NCBI RefSeq assembly: GCF_002355155.1
Contig: NZ_AP017369.1
Span: 310,001 to 374,000, forward strand
DNA from: Corynebacterium suranareeae
GTDB taxonomy: Bacteria > Actinomycetota > Actinomycetes > Mycobacteriales > Mycobacteriaceae
Direction: 5' to 3'
Length of the DNA stretch: 64,000 bases
Position 1 is the stretch's first letter; every line of letters starts with the position of its first letter. Below are positions 55,467 through 63,813 of this stretch, piece after piece. The notes beneath the pieces are model-generated. The model had not been told where the DNA came from and searched no databases. It worked only from the letters and a program-made list of their open reading frames with translations. Made by a program: the position numbers and the translations under genes.

Positions 55467-56966
55467 ATGTCCGGGAATCGTATAAATACAGCGCCCAAGA
55501 GAGACTTAAAGATAGATGATGTCATCGTCGCAGACAAAAAGGCTCTCAGACAAGCACAGGTAGGTGCCGGAGTTGGTAACTTCATTGAGTGGTATGACAT
55601 TGGAGTATACGGTTATCTTGCGGTAACCATGACAGCGGTGTTTACAGCCGGAATGGACCAGTCAATGGGCCTGGTTGTAACACTTCTAGGCTTCGCGGTT
55701 TCATTTGTTGTTCGACCACTGGGCGGCATGGTTTTGGGGCCTTTGGGAGATAGGATTGGCCGTAGAAAGGTCCTCTTTTTCACCATTGCATTGATGGCTG
55801 CTGCAACAACCGCAATTGGTTGCCTTCCCACCGCTGAGCAAGTTGGATTGTGGGTGATTGTGCCGCTCTACCTGCTGAAAATGGCCCAAGGGTTCTCCAC
55901 TGGTGGTGAATACTCTGGTGCTTCGACCTATATTTCGGAATTCTCGCCAGATAATCGTCGTGGATTCATGACAGCGCTCCTGAATGCAGGTTCCATGCTC
56001 GGATTTGCGGCTGGAGCAGGTGTGGTTGCTTTGACTTCGGCCATCGCAACGTCAAACTGGGGCGAGACCGCCATGGTCGACGGAGCTTGGCGCATACCTT
56101 TCCTCATCGCACTACCTCTGGGCATCGTAGCAATTGCACTTCGCAGCAAGACACCCGAATCCCCTGCGTTCGAGCTTTCTGAACAAGTTGGCGGAAAAGC
56201 CAAACGAGAAGAACTACACCCAATGTTCGAGCGCCACGGACTGAAAGAAATTCTGCGTCGCTACTGGCCAATGATTCTCATCGGCATCGCACTTATTGCA
56301 GCTGATGGTTCAGCATCCTACATGCTCACCAGCTATCTACCCACATACATCGAGGTAGAGACAGGTGTCCATGCAACTCAGACAGCATTGGCAGCCGTAA
56401 TTATCTTGATTATTCAAGCGATCCTCATTCCGTTCTTTGGACTCCTCAGCGATAAAATCGGCAGACGCCCCGTGTATTTTCTGGGAGCAATCGGAAACCT
56501 AATTCTGCTCATCCCAGCCTTTGCTATCGCCCAACTTGGAACTGCTTGGTCTGCATATGTAGCTTTACTCATGCTTGCCGTGCCAAGTGCACTCTTCCTT
56601 GCAAACACTGGTGCAGTAATGGCTGAACTGTTCCCAACAGCATCCCGATACGGTTCAGTAGGTTTCACACACAACATTGCGATTTCCGTGTTTGGTGGAA
56701 CAACCCCACTCTTTAGCCAGATGTTGCTTAATGGAACAGGGAATGCATTTTCCCCGGCTCTCTACGTTATGTTCTTTTCAGCAATTGCACTGGTGGCCAT
56801 TTGGAAGATGAAGGAATCTGCCCGACGTCCACTTCTTGGATCTGTGCCTGTCGTGGAATCTATGGCAGACGCCGAAGCGCTTGTCGCAGGACAATATTCG
56901 AATCCGCATATTAATACCAGCACTATGCCACTGATTGGTGTGGAAAAGGAGAAAGCCTTTCGATAA
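55467..56966 (+). CDS. MFS transporter, metabolite:H+ symporter (MHS) family, 499 aa
   Basis: Start 55467 is fixed by AGGAGG six bases upstream. Twelve helices with the MHS signature VGAGVGNFIEWYDIGVYGYLAV, VRPLGGMVLGPLGDRIGRRKVLF, GFSTGGEYSGASTYISEFSPDNRRGF and LSDKIGRRPVYFLG. Imports organic acids, betaine- or amine-like compounds. Being last in the monooxygenase operon, it is the likely uptake system for the pathway substrate. Confidence 0.92.
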   Translation: MSGNRINTAPKRDLKIDDVIVADKKALRQAQVGAGVGNFIEWYDIGVYGYLAVTMTAVFTAGMDQSMGLVVTLLGFAVSFVVRPLGGMVLGPLGDRIGRRKVLFFTIALMAAATTAIGCLPTAEQVGLWVIVPLYLLKMAQGFSTGGEYSGASTYISEFSPDNRRGFMTALLNAGSMLGFAAGAGVVALTSAIATSNWGETAMVDGAWRIPFLIALPLGIVAIALRSKTPESPAFELSEQVGGKAKREELHPMFERHGLKEILRRYWPMILIGIALIAADGSASYMLTSYLPTYIEVETGVHATQTALAAVIILIIQAILIPFFGLLSDKIGRRPVYFLGAIGNLILLIPAFAIAQLGTAWSAYVALLMLAVPSALFLANTGAVMAELFPTASRYGSVGFTHNIAISVFGGTTPLFSQMLLNGTGNAFSPALYVMFFSAIALVAIWKMKESARRPLLGSVPVVESMADAEALVAGQYSNPHINTSTMPLIGVEKEKAFR

Positions 56967-56999
56967 AAAGGAAGATCAAGAACCGACGTAGATGTGATT

Positions 57000-57035
57000 T
57001 TCTAGCCTCAGGAATCTATTTTCCTGAGGCTAGAA
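57000..57035. terminator. Perfect inverted repeat between MHS gene and iclR, bidirectional terminator
   Basis: A 15-bp perfect stem TTCTAGCCTCAGGAA / TTCCTGAGGCTAGAA with loop TCTATT lies between the convergent transporter and IclR genes, with T-rich flanks on both sides. Confidence 0.85.
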
Positions 57036-57081
57036 CTTTCTAACTGGAACCCCAAACTCCTCAAATCCGCAGCCTCAAGCC

Positions 57082-57903
57082 CTAGGCCTCAAGCACAGTG
57101 TCAAGTAGCCGACCCGCAGCATCTTGTAGTTGGTTTACGTAGCCCGAAATCTCGAGTGCTTTCATGCGTTGATCTAATCCGGATACTGAAAGAATTCCGA
57201 TGAGGTGGTTGGACCGATCTCGAACGGGTATCGCGAGTGCAAATAGTCCTTCTTCAAGTTCATTGTCTAGAACTGAATATCCTTGTTTCCGAACTTCCGC
57301 AATTTCTTTAAGCAGCTCATCGCGTTTGGTGATGGTGTGCGATGTAAAAGATTCGAGTGTTTCAGGCAGGAGCGAGGCGATTTGTTCGTCACTGAGTTCT
57401 GCCAGCAGTATTTTGCCCATGGCACTGGCGTGGAGTGGCATGTCTTTTCCGATGTAGCCCATGGCGGTGGACAGCATGTAGGACCCTGGCGCTTCAGCGA
57501 TGAGGTGAATTTCTGAGGGGCCTTCGACTATTGAATATGCACTTGCTTCGCCGAGTTCTGCGGAGAGGCCGTCGACAAAAACTTGGACGCGTGGTTGAAG
57601 GGTGCGGTATGGGTCGGCGATTCGTCCGAGGCGGGCTACTTCGAGTCCGAGGGAGAAGCGTTTGTCATTTTTTAGAACCATGCCGGCATGTGCCAGGCTT
57701 TGGAGCAGGCGAAATACTGTGGGGCGGGCAAGCCCGGTGATGGATGCCATTTCTGCGGCGGTGGTGCCATTGGGATGGTTGCCCAGCTCTGAAAGTATTG
57801 TCATGGCTCGGAGGACGGAACGGTTCATCAACTCGGGGGCAGAGTCGTCGTTTTCTGTGCCCTCTCCTTGGTTTGTGGGCTCTTGCTGGCTAGTAATGCT
57901 CAT
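57082..57903 (-). CDS. IclR-family transcriptional regulator, 273 aa
   Basis: N-terminal winged helix (SVLRAMTILSELGNHPNGTTAAEMASITGLARPTVFRLLQSLAHAGMV, about 28-75) and the C-terminal effector domain with MGYIGKDMPLHASAMGKILLAEL and GYSVLDNELEEGLFALAIPVRD. It is convergent with the catabolic operon and the only regulator nearby, so it probably controls the cluster through the dyad at 50194-50223. Start at the second of two ATGs is equally possible. Confidence 0.92.
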   Translation of the reverse strand: MSITSQQEPTNQGEGTENDDSAPELMNRSVLRAMTILSELGNHPNGTTAAEMASITGLARPTVFRLLQSLAHAGMVLKNDKRFSLGLEVARLGRIADPYRTLQPRVQVFVDGLSAELGEASAYSIVEGPSEIHLIAEAPGSYMLSTAMGYIGKDMPLHASAMGKILLAELSDEQIASLLPETLESFTSHTITKRDELLKEIAEVRKQGYSVLDNELEEGLFALAIPVRDRSNHLIGILSVSGLDQRMKALEISGYVNQLQDAAGRLLDTVLEA

Positions 57904-58065
57904 CACCTCAGATTATTTGTTGACCGTCTCGTTAATCATAGGTTGTTTTTCATGGATTTAAACCTCAAGGACGAGCCAAAATTTGATTTTCCATAGTCTC
58001 GTATTTCTCTTGATAAGCTCAGGTGCGCATAAAAATCAGGCCTGGTGAGAAAGAAGGTGTGTGCG

Positions 58066-59376
58066 ATGAAGGAATTGGAGTTGGGTGAGGCTCGTGACGT
58101 TGCTGCAACGTTGGAGGCCATGCCGATCCAGGAGGTCATTGATCAGGTAGAGCGAACTCCGATTACTAAAGGTGCGGTGTTGCTGCGTCTTTTGAGCAAG
58201 GATCGATCGTTGTTGGTTTTCGATGCCCTTAATCCGCGCCTCCAGGCTGATTTGATTGGTGCGTTCCAGGATGCGGAAGTGTTGGATTATTTCGCGGACT
58301 TGGACCCGGATGACCGCGTTTCGCTGTTGGATGAGCTGCCGGCGTCGATAGCCGATGAGCTGCTGCGCAGCCTTGACCCGAAGGCTAAGCAGGTCACGGA
58401 GCTGGTCTTGGGTTACGCAAAGCGGTCGGTTGGGCGCTGGATGTCGCCCCAGGTTTTATTGCTTTTCGACGACATGTCCGTCGCCGAAGTCTTAGATTTT
58501 GTGCGCAATCATGCTGCTGAGGCTGAAACGATTTATGCCTTACCTATTGTGAACCGTGCTCGGCAGGTTGTGGGCGTGGTGTCGTTGCGAAAGCTGTTTA
58601 TCGCGGATCCCACATTGAAAGTTTCAGAGGTTATGGTCCGCCCAGTGTCCGTTTTAGCTTCGGCTGATGCGGAGGAAACAGCCCGTTGGTTCTTGCAGCT
58701 AGACCTCGTGGCGATGCCCGTGGTGGATGAATCGGACATGCTTGTTGGTGTTCTGACCTTCGATGATGCGCAAGATATTGTGGAGCAAGCAGACTCGGAA
58801 GACTCTGCGCGTAGTGGTGGTTCGGAACCTCTGCAGCAGCCGTATCTTTCCACGCCGATTCGTAAGCTGGTGAAATCGCGCATTGTGTGGTTGTTGGTTC
58901 TGGCGGTTTCTGCGATTTTGACTGTTCAGGTTTTGGATGTTTTTGAAGCAACATTGGCGGAGGCAGTGGTGTTGGCCCTGTTTATTCCGCTGCTTACCGG
59001 TACGGGTGGAAATACAGGAAATCAGGCCGCGACAACGGTAACTCGTGCGTTGGCATTGGGTGATATTCGAAAATCTGATGTTTTTAGAGTGCTTGGTAGA
59101 GAAATCCGGGTTGGTCTTATGCTCGGGGCTTTGTTGGGCGCCGTTGGTTTTGTGATCGCTTCTCTTGTGTATGGCATGCCGGTGGGGATTGTCATCGGGT
59201 TGACGTTGCTTGCGGTGTGCACCATGGCGGCATCGGTTGGTGGAGTCATGCCCATTATTGCCAAAGCGATTGGTGCGGATCCTGCCGTGTTCTCCAATCC
59301 TTTTATTTCCACTTTTTGTGATGCAACCGGACTTATCATTTATTTCGCAATTGCCAAGGCGGTACTTGGAATCTAA
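58066..59376 (+). CDS. mgtE: Magnesium transporter MgtE, 436 aa
   Basis: MgtE N-domain of helical repeats (LLSKDRSLLVFDALNPRLQADLIGAF ... FADLDPDDRVSLLDELPASIADELL), two CBS domains (about 130-255, AETIYALPIVNRARQVVGVVSLRKLF), and a five-helix channel domain with LFIPLLTGTGGNTGNQAATTVTRALALGDI, the pore region. Magnesium binding between N and CBS domains closes the channel. Start 58066 follows AAGAAGG. There is a GCTTTTCGACG just past the stop. Confidence 0.95.
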   Translation: MKELELGEARDVAATLEAMPIQEVIDQVERTPITKGAVLLRLLSKDRSLLVFDALNPRLQADLIGAFQDAEVLDYFADLDPDDRVSLLDELPASIADELLRSLDPKAKQVTELVLGYAKRSVGRWMSPQVLLLFDDMSVAEVLDFVRNHAAEAETIYALPIVNRARQVVGVVSLRKLFIADPTLKVSEVMVRPVSVLASADAEETARWFLQLDLVAMPVVDESDMLVGVLTFDDAQDIVEQADSEDSARSGGSEPLQQPYLSTPIRKLVKSRIVWLLVLAVSAILTVQVLDVFEATLAEAVVLALFIPLLTGTGGNTGNQAATTVTRALALGDIRKSDVFRVLGREIRVGLMLGALLGAVGFVIASLVYGMPVGIVIGLTLLAVCTMAASVGGVMPIIAKAIGADPAVFSNPFISTFCDATGLIIYFAIAKAVLGI

Positions 59377-59554
59377 AAGCATTTTGCTTTTCGACGCCCA
59401 GTTTCAGTTCTTAACAGTTTAGGCAAGCCTGTTCGCTACTGTGTTTCTTCGATGGGATTCCAAAGGTTGTAGCTCCAGCTGGATCACCAAATTTGGAGCA
59501 TTATTCAAAAAACTTTTTCTTGCCTAACCATTGCATAGTGGGGTAGTGCGGGTG

Positions 59555-59574
59555 TATTGCAAAACTTTGCAATA
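59555..59574. promoter_or_regulatory. Palindrome upstream of dccT, candidate RamB-type operator
   Basis: TATTGCAAAACTTTGCAATA has perfect 9-bp arms around a central AC. It contains AAAACTTTGCAA, close to the motif reported for the carbon-metabolism regulator RamB. It lies about 190 bases before the dccT start in a 383-base spacer that otherwise shows only a GCTTTTCGACG (59386) near the mgtE stop. Confidence 0.45.
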
Positions 59575-59759
59575 TTTACCAAGCGTTTAAAAAGTAGTGG
59601 TCAGGCCACTTCTCTAAAAAGTATGATTATTAATGGGGGAGGGGATAGGTCTGATGTTTCTGCGAATTCGCACACCGAACGTTAATATTCCCCTCGAAAG
59701 CTTTCTTGAGCCTCGGGCTGTCCCAAGGGAGTCGGCAGAAGAAAAGGATTGTTCAGTTA

Positions 59760-61319
59760 ATGAGCACATCTGAAATGAATGAAACAAAAGTAGTTGGAAA
59801 CTCAAGGGAGTGGCGTCGACAAGCAACCGGCATTATCACCGGCCTCGTCCTAGCCACACTGGTCTACCTCCTCTTCCCTTCGAACTCCGTGGAAACCGTC
59901 ATGCAATCCACTGGCGTCGACCCGGATGCTGAATACAGTCACAATGCAATGCGCCTTACCGCTGCGGTCACCGTTTTGATGGCAGCGTGGTGGATGACAG
60001 AAGCAATCCCACTAGCTGCAACCGCACTGATTCCATTGGTGGCATTCCCCGCTTTCCAGATTGTGGACTTCGGGGTTGCGGCAGCGCCTTACGCGAACCC
60101 CACTATCTTCCTCTTCTTGGGTGGCTTCCTTATGGCGCTTGGCCTGCAGAAATGGAATCTGCACCGCCGCATGGCGCTCGCTGTCGTGCTAGCTGTTGGT
60201 ACCAAACCAAAGCAATTGGTCTTGGGCTTTATGGTGGCAACCGGCTTCCTTTCTATGTGGGTGTCTAACACCGCAACTGCCGTGGTTATGCTGCCGATCG
60301 GTATGTCCGTGCTGTCGCTGACCGCTGAGACAGTCGGGGGAATGAAGAACCAAAAGAAATTCGCCACCGGACTCATGCTGGCGATCGCCTATGCTGCTTC
60401 GATCGGTTCGCTGGGCACCCTGATTGGCACGCCACCAAATGCACTGCTGGCTGCATACATGTCAGAATCACACGATATCCACATTGGTTTCGGTCAATGG
60501 ATGATCCTCGGTGTGCCGATTGCTGTTATCTTCACGATCCTCGCATGGCTTGTGTTGACCACCGTATTCAAGCCAGAAATGAAAGAAATTCCAGGTGGTC
60601 GTGAACTGATCAAACGCGAAATCGCTGAGATGGGTCCCTGGACTGCACCTCAGGTCACAGTGGGTGTTATTTTTGCGGCAGCTGCACTGGCTTGGGTCTT
60701 CATTCCATTAACTCTAGATTGGACCGGTTCCCAGCTCTCTATCAATGACTCCCTCATTGGCATCGCTGCCGGCCTGCTGATGTTTATCGTTCCCGCTAAC
60801 TTTAAAACCGGCGAACGCATTCTTGATTGGCGTACTGCAGGCGAACTTCCATGGGATGTTCTCTTGCTTTTTGGTGGCGGACTTTCACTTTCTGCGATGT
60901 TTACCAGCACGGGACTTTCCCTATGGATCGGTGAACTAGCTAAGGGACTCGATGCCCTTCCAATCTTCATTCTCATCTTCGCTATTGCTGCCCTGGTGTT
61001 GTTCCTGACCGAGTTCACCTCCAACACCGCAACTGCCGCAACATTCCTCCCAATCATGGGTGGCGTTGCAGTAGGTATTGGACTAACCGCAGGTGGCGAA
61101 CAAAACGTTCTTCTCCTGACAATCCCTGTTGCACTGTCTGCAACTTGTGCCTTCATGCTTCCAGTGGCAACCCCTCCAAACGCGATCGCATTCGGCTCCG
61201 GCTACATCAAAATCGGAGAAATGGTCAAGGGTGGTCTGTGGTTGAACATCATCGCAGTCATTCTCATTACGATCTTCACCTACTTCGTAGCGATCCCACT
61301 CTTCGGCATCATGCTTTAA
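59760..61319 (+). CDS. dccT: Divalent anion:sodium symporter DccT (C4-dicarboxylates), 519 aa
   Basis: DASS-family carrier with about 11-12 helices: AAWWMTEAIPLAATALIPLVAFPAF, FLFLGGFLMALGLQKWNLHRRMAL, FLSMWVSNTATAVVMLPIG (SNT substrate motif), GGSLGT-like IGSLGTLIGTPPNALL, and the second EFTSNTATAATFLPIMGG with LPVATPPNAIAFGSG. In C. glutamicum this position (between mgtE and tyrA) carries dccT, for succinate, fumarate and malate. Start MSTSEMNE (59760) has AAAGGA upstream. Confidence 0.92.
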   Translation: MSTSEMNETKVVGNSREWRRQATGIITGLVLATLVYLLFPSNSVETVMQSTGVDPDAEYSHNAMRLTAAVTVLMAAWWMTEAIPLAATALIPLVAFPAFQIVDFGVAAAPYANPTIFLFLGGFLMALGLQKWNLHRRMALAVVLAVGTKPKQLVLGFMVATGFLSMWVSNTATAVVMLPIGMSVLSLTAETVGGMKNQKKFATGLMLAIAYAASIGSLGTLIGTPPNALLAAYMSESHDIHIGFGQWMILGVPIAVIFTILAWLVLTTVFKPEMKEIPGGRELIKREIAEMGPWTAPQVTVGVIFAAAALAWVFIPLTLDWTGSQLSINDSLIGIAAGLLMFIVPANFKTGERILDWRTAGELPWDVLLLFGGGLSLSAMFTSTGLSLWIGELAKGLDALPIFILIFAIAALVLFLTEFTSNTATAATFLPIMGGVAVGIGLTAGGEQNVLLLTIPVALSATCAFMLPVATPPNAIAFGSGYIKIGEMVKGGLWLNIIAVILITIFTYFVAIPLFGIML

Positions 61320-61339
61320 GTGCTTTAAAAGTTAACGGG

Positions 61340-61373
61340 CCCGCAGTGAACGTAAACGGCGTTGAACTGCGGG
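61340..61373 (+). terminator. Terminator after dccT
   Basis: CCCGCAGT / ACTGCGGG outer stem with inner AACG / CGTT pairing, followed by TTTGTTGTTCTTTC. Confidence 0.8.
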
Positions 61374-61446
61374 TTTGTTGTTCTTTCTGAAGCTGTGTAA
61401 AGTAATCGTCGTTGCAGAGAACGCCACACGGTAAACAATCTGCACT

Positions 61447-61519
61447 GCGCCCGTAGCTCAACGGATAGAGCATCTGACTACGGATCAGAAGGTTGGGGGT
61501 TCGAATCCCTCCGGGCGCA
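61447..61519 (+). tRNA. tRNA-Arg (anticodon ACG), copy 2
   Basis: Identical to the 73-nt tRNA at 47764-47836. The similarity continues past the 3' end into CACAA-TAAAACCCCAGG of the terminator, but the upstream flanks differ. Confidence 0.97.
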
Positions 61520-61524
61520 CAAGT

Positions 61525-61562
61525 AAAACCCCAGGCTGATTAAAAAATCAGCCTGGGGTTTT
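61525..61562 (+). terminator. Terminator after tRNA-Arg copy 2
   Basis: A perfect 17-bp stem AAAACCCCAGGCTGATT / AATCAGCCTGGGGTTTT with an AAAA loop. Confidence 0.9.
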
Positions 61563-61589
61563 GGCGTGTGCCCAGAGAGCCATCCGGAC

Positions 61590-61656
61590 GTGCATTAGGC
61601 AACAAGATTTCGGCAAAATAGTGGCTAAATTGAAGAAATCTTGTTGTCTAATGCAC
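61590..61656. repeat. Isolated 22-bp inverted repeat
   Basis: Arms 61590-61611 and 61635-61656 (GTGCATTAGgCAACAAGATTTC and its complement, one mismatch) flank a 23-base centre, between tRNA-Arg and the tyrA 3' end. There is no T tract. It may be a terminator for tyrA, a protein-binding site or a mini-element remnant. Confidence 0.55.
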
Positions 61657-61679
61657 AGGATCCATGCGCACCCGGTGGC

Positions 61680-62702
61680 TTAGAACACTTCAATCCGTGC
61701 ACCGAGGGTTTCAGCGTGGATAAGCTGCTTCTCCCAATTTGGTGTGCCCGGGTGGAGGCGGAGCACTGGCCTGGATGAGGTGATAGTGGGGCTGACTGAT
61801 TCTTTGGCGCGTCGTTGACCGGAGCGGGCTTCGTAGCGGATGCGGGATCGGTAGCCGTTGTCTGCCAGCTGTTCGATGTTTGGTTCTTCAGCTGCAAGAC
61901 TGTCGCGGGCCTCGTGGAGGATTGTTAGGGCCTCGTCGAGGGCTTTGACGAGCGCATCGGCGTTGCTTTCGCACATGGCGCGCACGAGTGCTGGGTCGGT
62001 GCCTGCAACGCGGGTGGAGTCGCGGTAGCTACCAGCTGCTAAGGAGAGGGAGAGCGCGCCGCCGTTGTCGCCGACGATGGCGAGTGTTTCAGCCAGGATG
62101 TGTGTTAAATGAGACACGCGTGCTGCTGCTGCATCGTGTGGGCCGACGCGGGATGGAACAACTTCAGCGCCCACGGCGAGTGCCATTTGGACGACGTCTT
62201 TCCAGATGCTGATCCAGGTGGAGTTGATGTCGGTGCCGTCGAAAAGCTGGTCGAAGGTGACCACCCATACAGCTCGTTTGAACAGTCCGTCCATGGATGC
62301 GCCCCAGCCGGAGTTGGCGGTGCCAGCCATGGGGTGGGATCCCACGTAGCGGTGTTGCATGTTGCGGGCTTTTACGGCGTCGTAGACGGCGGTTTTTACG
62401 GAGACGACGTCGGTGAAGCCGTTGTTGGGGGCGTGGGTGAGGATGGCGTCGAGAAGCGAATCTATGGCCGTCATGGGCACCGCTAGGACGATGAGTGCGT
62501 CTTCGCTGGCTGCACGCTGGAGGGTTGCTTCAAGGTCGGCGGAGACGTCGAATCCTTCATCGACAGCTGATTTAGCGCCGGAGCGTGAGCGGTTGTAGCC
62601 GAAGACGGGGTGGTTGGCTGCATGGAGGTCGCGGAGGAGGGATCCGCCGATGAGGCCGAGGCCCAGGATGCATACTGGGCGAGAAATGTCTTTGGTAGTC
62701 AC
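61680..62702 (-). CDS. tyrA: Prephenate/arogenate dehydrogenase TyrA, 340 aa
   Basis: NAD(P)-binding Rossmann start VCILGLGLIGGSLLRDLHAAN, VLAVPMTAIDSLLDAILTH, VVSVKTAVYDAV, the catalytic-histidine region VGSHPMAGTANSGWGAS and the all-helical C-domain with RVSHLTHILAETLAIVGD. In corynebacteria the enzyme mainly oxidises arogenate to tyrosine. GTG 62702 is used because it gives the usual 340-residue length; an ATG at 62720 adds six residues. The long open frame further upstream is a shadow of the divergent gene. Confidence 0.93.
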   Translation of the reverse strand: MTTKDISRPVCILGLGLIGGSLLRDLHAANHPVFGYNRSRSGAKSAVDEGFDVSADLEATLQRAASEDALIVLAVPMTAIDSLLDAILTHAPNNGFTDVVSVKTAVYDAVKARNMQHRYVGSHPMAGTANSGWGASMDGLFKRAVWVVTFDQLFDGTDINSTWISIWKDVVQMALAVGAEVVPSRVGPHDAAAARVSHLTHILAETLAIVGDNGGALSLSLAAGSYRDSTRVAGTDPALVRAMCESNADALVKALDEALTILHEARDSLAAEEPNIEQLADNGYRSRIRYEARSGQRRAKESVSPTITSSRPVLRLHPGTPNWEKQLIHAETLGARIEVF

Positions 62703-62739
62703 CTGACAAGTGTGGCACATACCTACTACGGTTATCTCT

Positions 62740-63234
62740 ATGAACACTGAAGAGGATGGCCTGAGCTTTGCAGTCACGGCTACCTTAGTTGAAGGTAAAT
62801 GGCAGGTACGAGAGTTTAAGGATGAGTTTTCCAAGCTCTCTACCTCTATTAATGCAGTTCGCTCGTTGCGTAGCGAAGGTCCGGCGTTTGCGCTGTTGTG
62901 CGTCGACGATGAATATTTTGTGGTGGTGCGCCCTACCCCAAGTAGGGTATTTGTCTTCTTGTCGGATGCCCCCATGGCGGTCGATGATGATTTCGCTGCC
63001 GCCGTAATGGATGAGTTGGACGCGGATATTCCAGATATTGATCCGGATGATTTAGATGACACGGATCCGTGGCCGGAGGGTGATTTCGATATTCTCGCGG
63101 ATATGGGCCTTTCTGAAGAGGTTCTTTCTGTCATTTGCGATGATTTCGATTTGGATCCATCGGAACAATTGCTTCGTATTGCAGAAGAACTTGGTTTTGA
63201 TAATGACTTAGCCAAGGTGGTGGGGCTGGACTAG
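62740..63234 (+). CDS. tRNA adenosine deaminase-associated protein, 164 aa
   Basis: A very acidic small protein (DDLDDTDPWPEGDFDILADMGLSEEVLSVICDDFDLDPSE) of the family conserved directly upstream of tadA in actinobacteria; biochemical role unknown. Start MNTEEDG (62740). The gene overlaps the tadA start by one base. It is divergent from tyrA, with about 37 bases between starts, which suggests leaderless or near-leaderless transcripts. Confidence 0.85.
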   Translation: MNTEEDGLSFAVTATLVEGKWQVREFKDEFSKLSTSINAVRSLRSEGPAFALLCVDDEYFVVVRPTPSRVFVFLSDAPMAVDDDFAAAVMDELDADIPDIDPDDLDDTDPWPEGDFDILADMGLSEEVLSVICDDFDLDPSEQLLRIAEELGFDNDLAKVVGLD

Positions 63235-63713
63235 TGGGCGTTTTACCTCAGCAGGCGCGCACCAAAGACGATGAGCGCCGGATGCGCCACGCCCTGGACA
63301 TTGCCCGCCAAACCCCCGACGGTGACGTCCCCGTTGGGGCCGTAATTTACGCGCCCACAGGCGAGATTCTGGCGAGCGCAACGAATCGTCGAGAAGCAGA
63401 CCGCGACCCCACAGCCCACGCCGAAATTATTGCTTTACGACGAGCCGCCCGCCGTTTTTCCGACGGCTGGCGGCTGAGCGACTGCACCGCGGTTGTCACC
63501 CTAGAACCCTGCAGCATGTGCGCCGGCGCTTTGGTAGGTGCCCGCATCGGAAGGATCGTATTCGGCGCTTTCGAACCCCGAACCGGCGCCTGCGGATCCG
63601 TATTTGACGTGGTCAGAGACCCTGCCGTGCTACACAAAGTGGAGGTTAGTGGTGGAATCCTTGAACCCGAGTGTGCTGCCTTGATGACCGAATTTTTCGA
63701 ACTTCACAGGTAA
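63234..63713 (+). CDS. tadA: tRNA(adenine-34) deaminase TadA, 159 aa
   Basis: Zinc deaminase: His62-Ala-Glu64 in PTAHAEIIALRRA provides a ligand and the proton shuttle, and Cys93/Cys96 in LEPCSMCAGALVGARIGRIVFGA complete the zinc site. It converts A34 to inosine in tRNA-Arg(ACG), two copies of which are in this window. GTG 63234 overlaps the preceding stop; the first ~18 residues are longer than usual, so a later start is possible. Confidence 0.94.
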   Translation: MGVLPQQARTKDDERRMRHALDIARQTPDGDVPVGAVIYAPTGEILASATNRREADRDPTAHAEIIALRRAARRFSDGWRLSDCTAVVTLEPCSMCAGALVGARIGRIVFGAFEPRTGACGSVFDVVRDPAVLHKVEVSGGILEPECAALMTEFFELHR

Positions 63714-63813
63714 CGGATTTATATCAATTTATCGCGCAGCAAGCTTTTAGCGATGCACGCTCCTATGGTGGGGGTCACAAATACCTCAAGAAGAAGTAGG
63801 AGATGAGCACCAA

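Noticed and set aside
58699..59382. 227-codon minus-strand frame opposite mgtE
   Set aside because: Entirely antisense to the MgtE channel domain, with His/Asn/Arg-rich composition typical of shadow frames.
47764..61519. Classical tRNA-integrated genomic island with att sites
   Set aside because: The whole tRNA, not just its 3' end, is duplicated, no integrase is present, and mgtE/dccT between the copies look like core genes; a duplicated tRNA gene is the simpler reading.
61680..63215. Long 511-codon frame containing tyrA
   Set aside because: The first ~170 codons are Ser/Thr-rich antisense of the divergent acidic gene; Rossmann-fold homology begins only after 62702.
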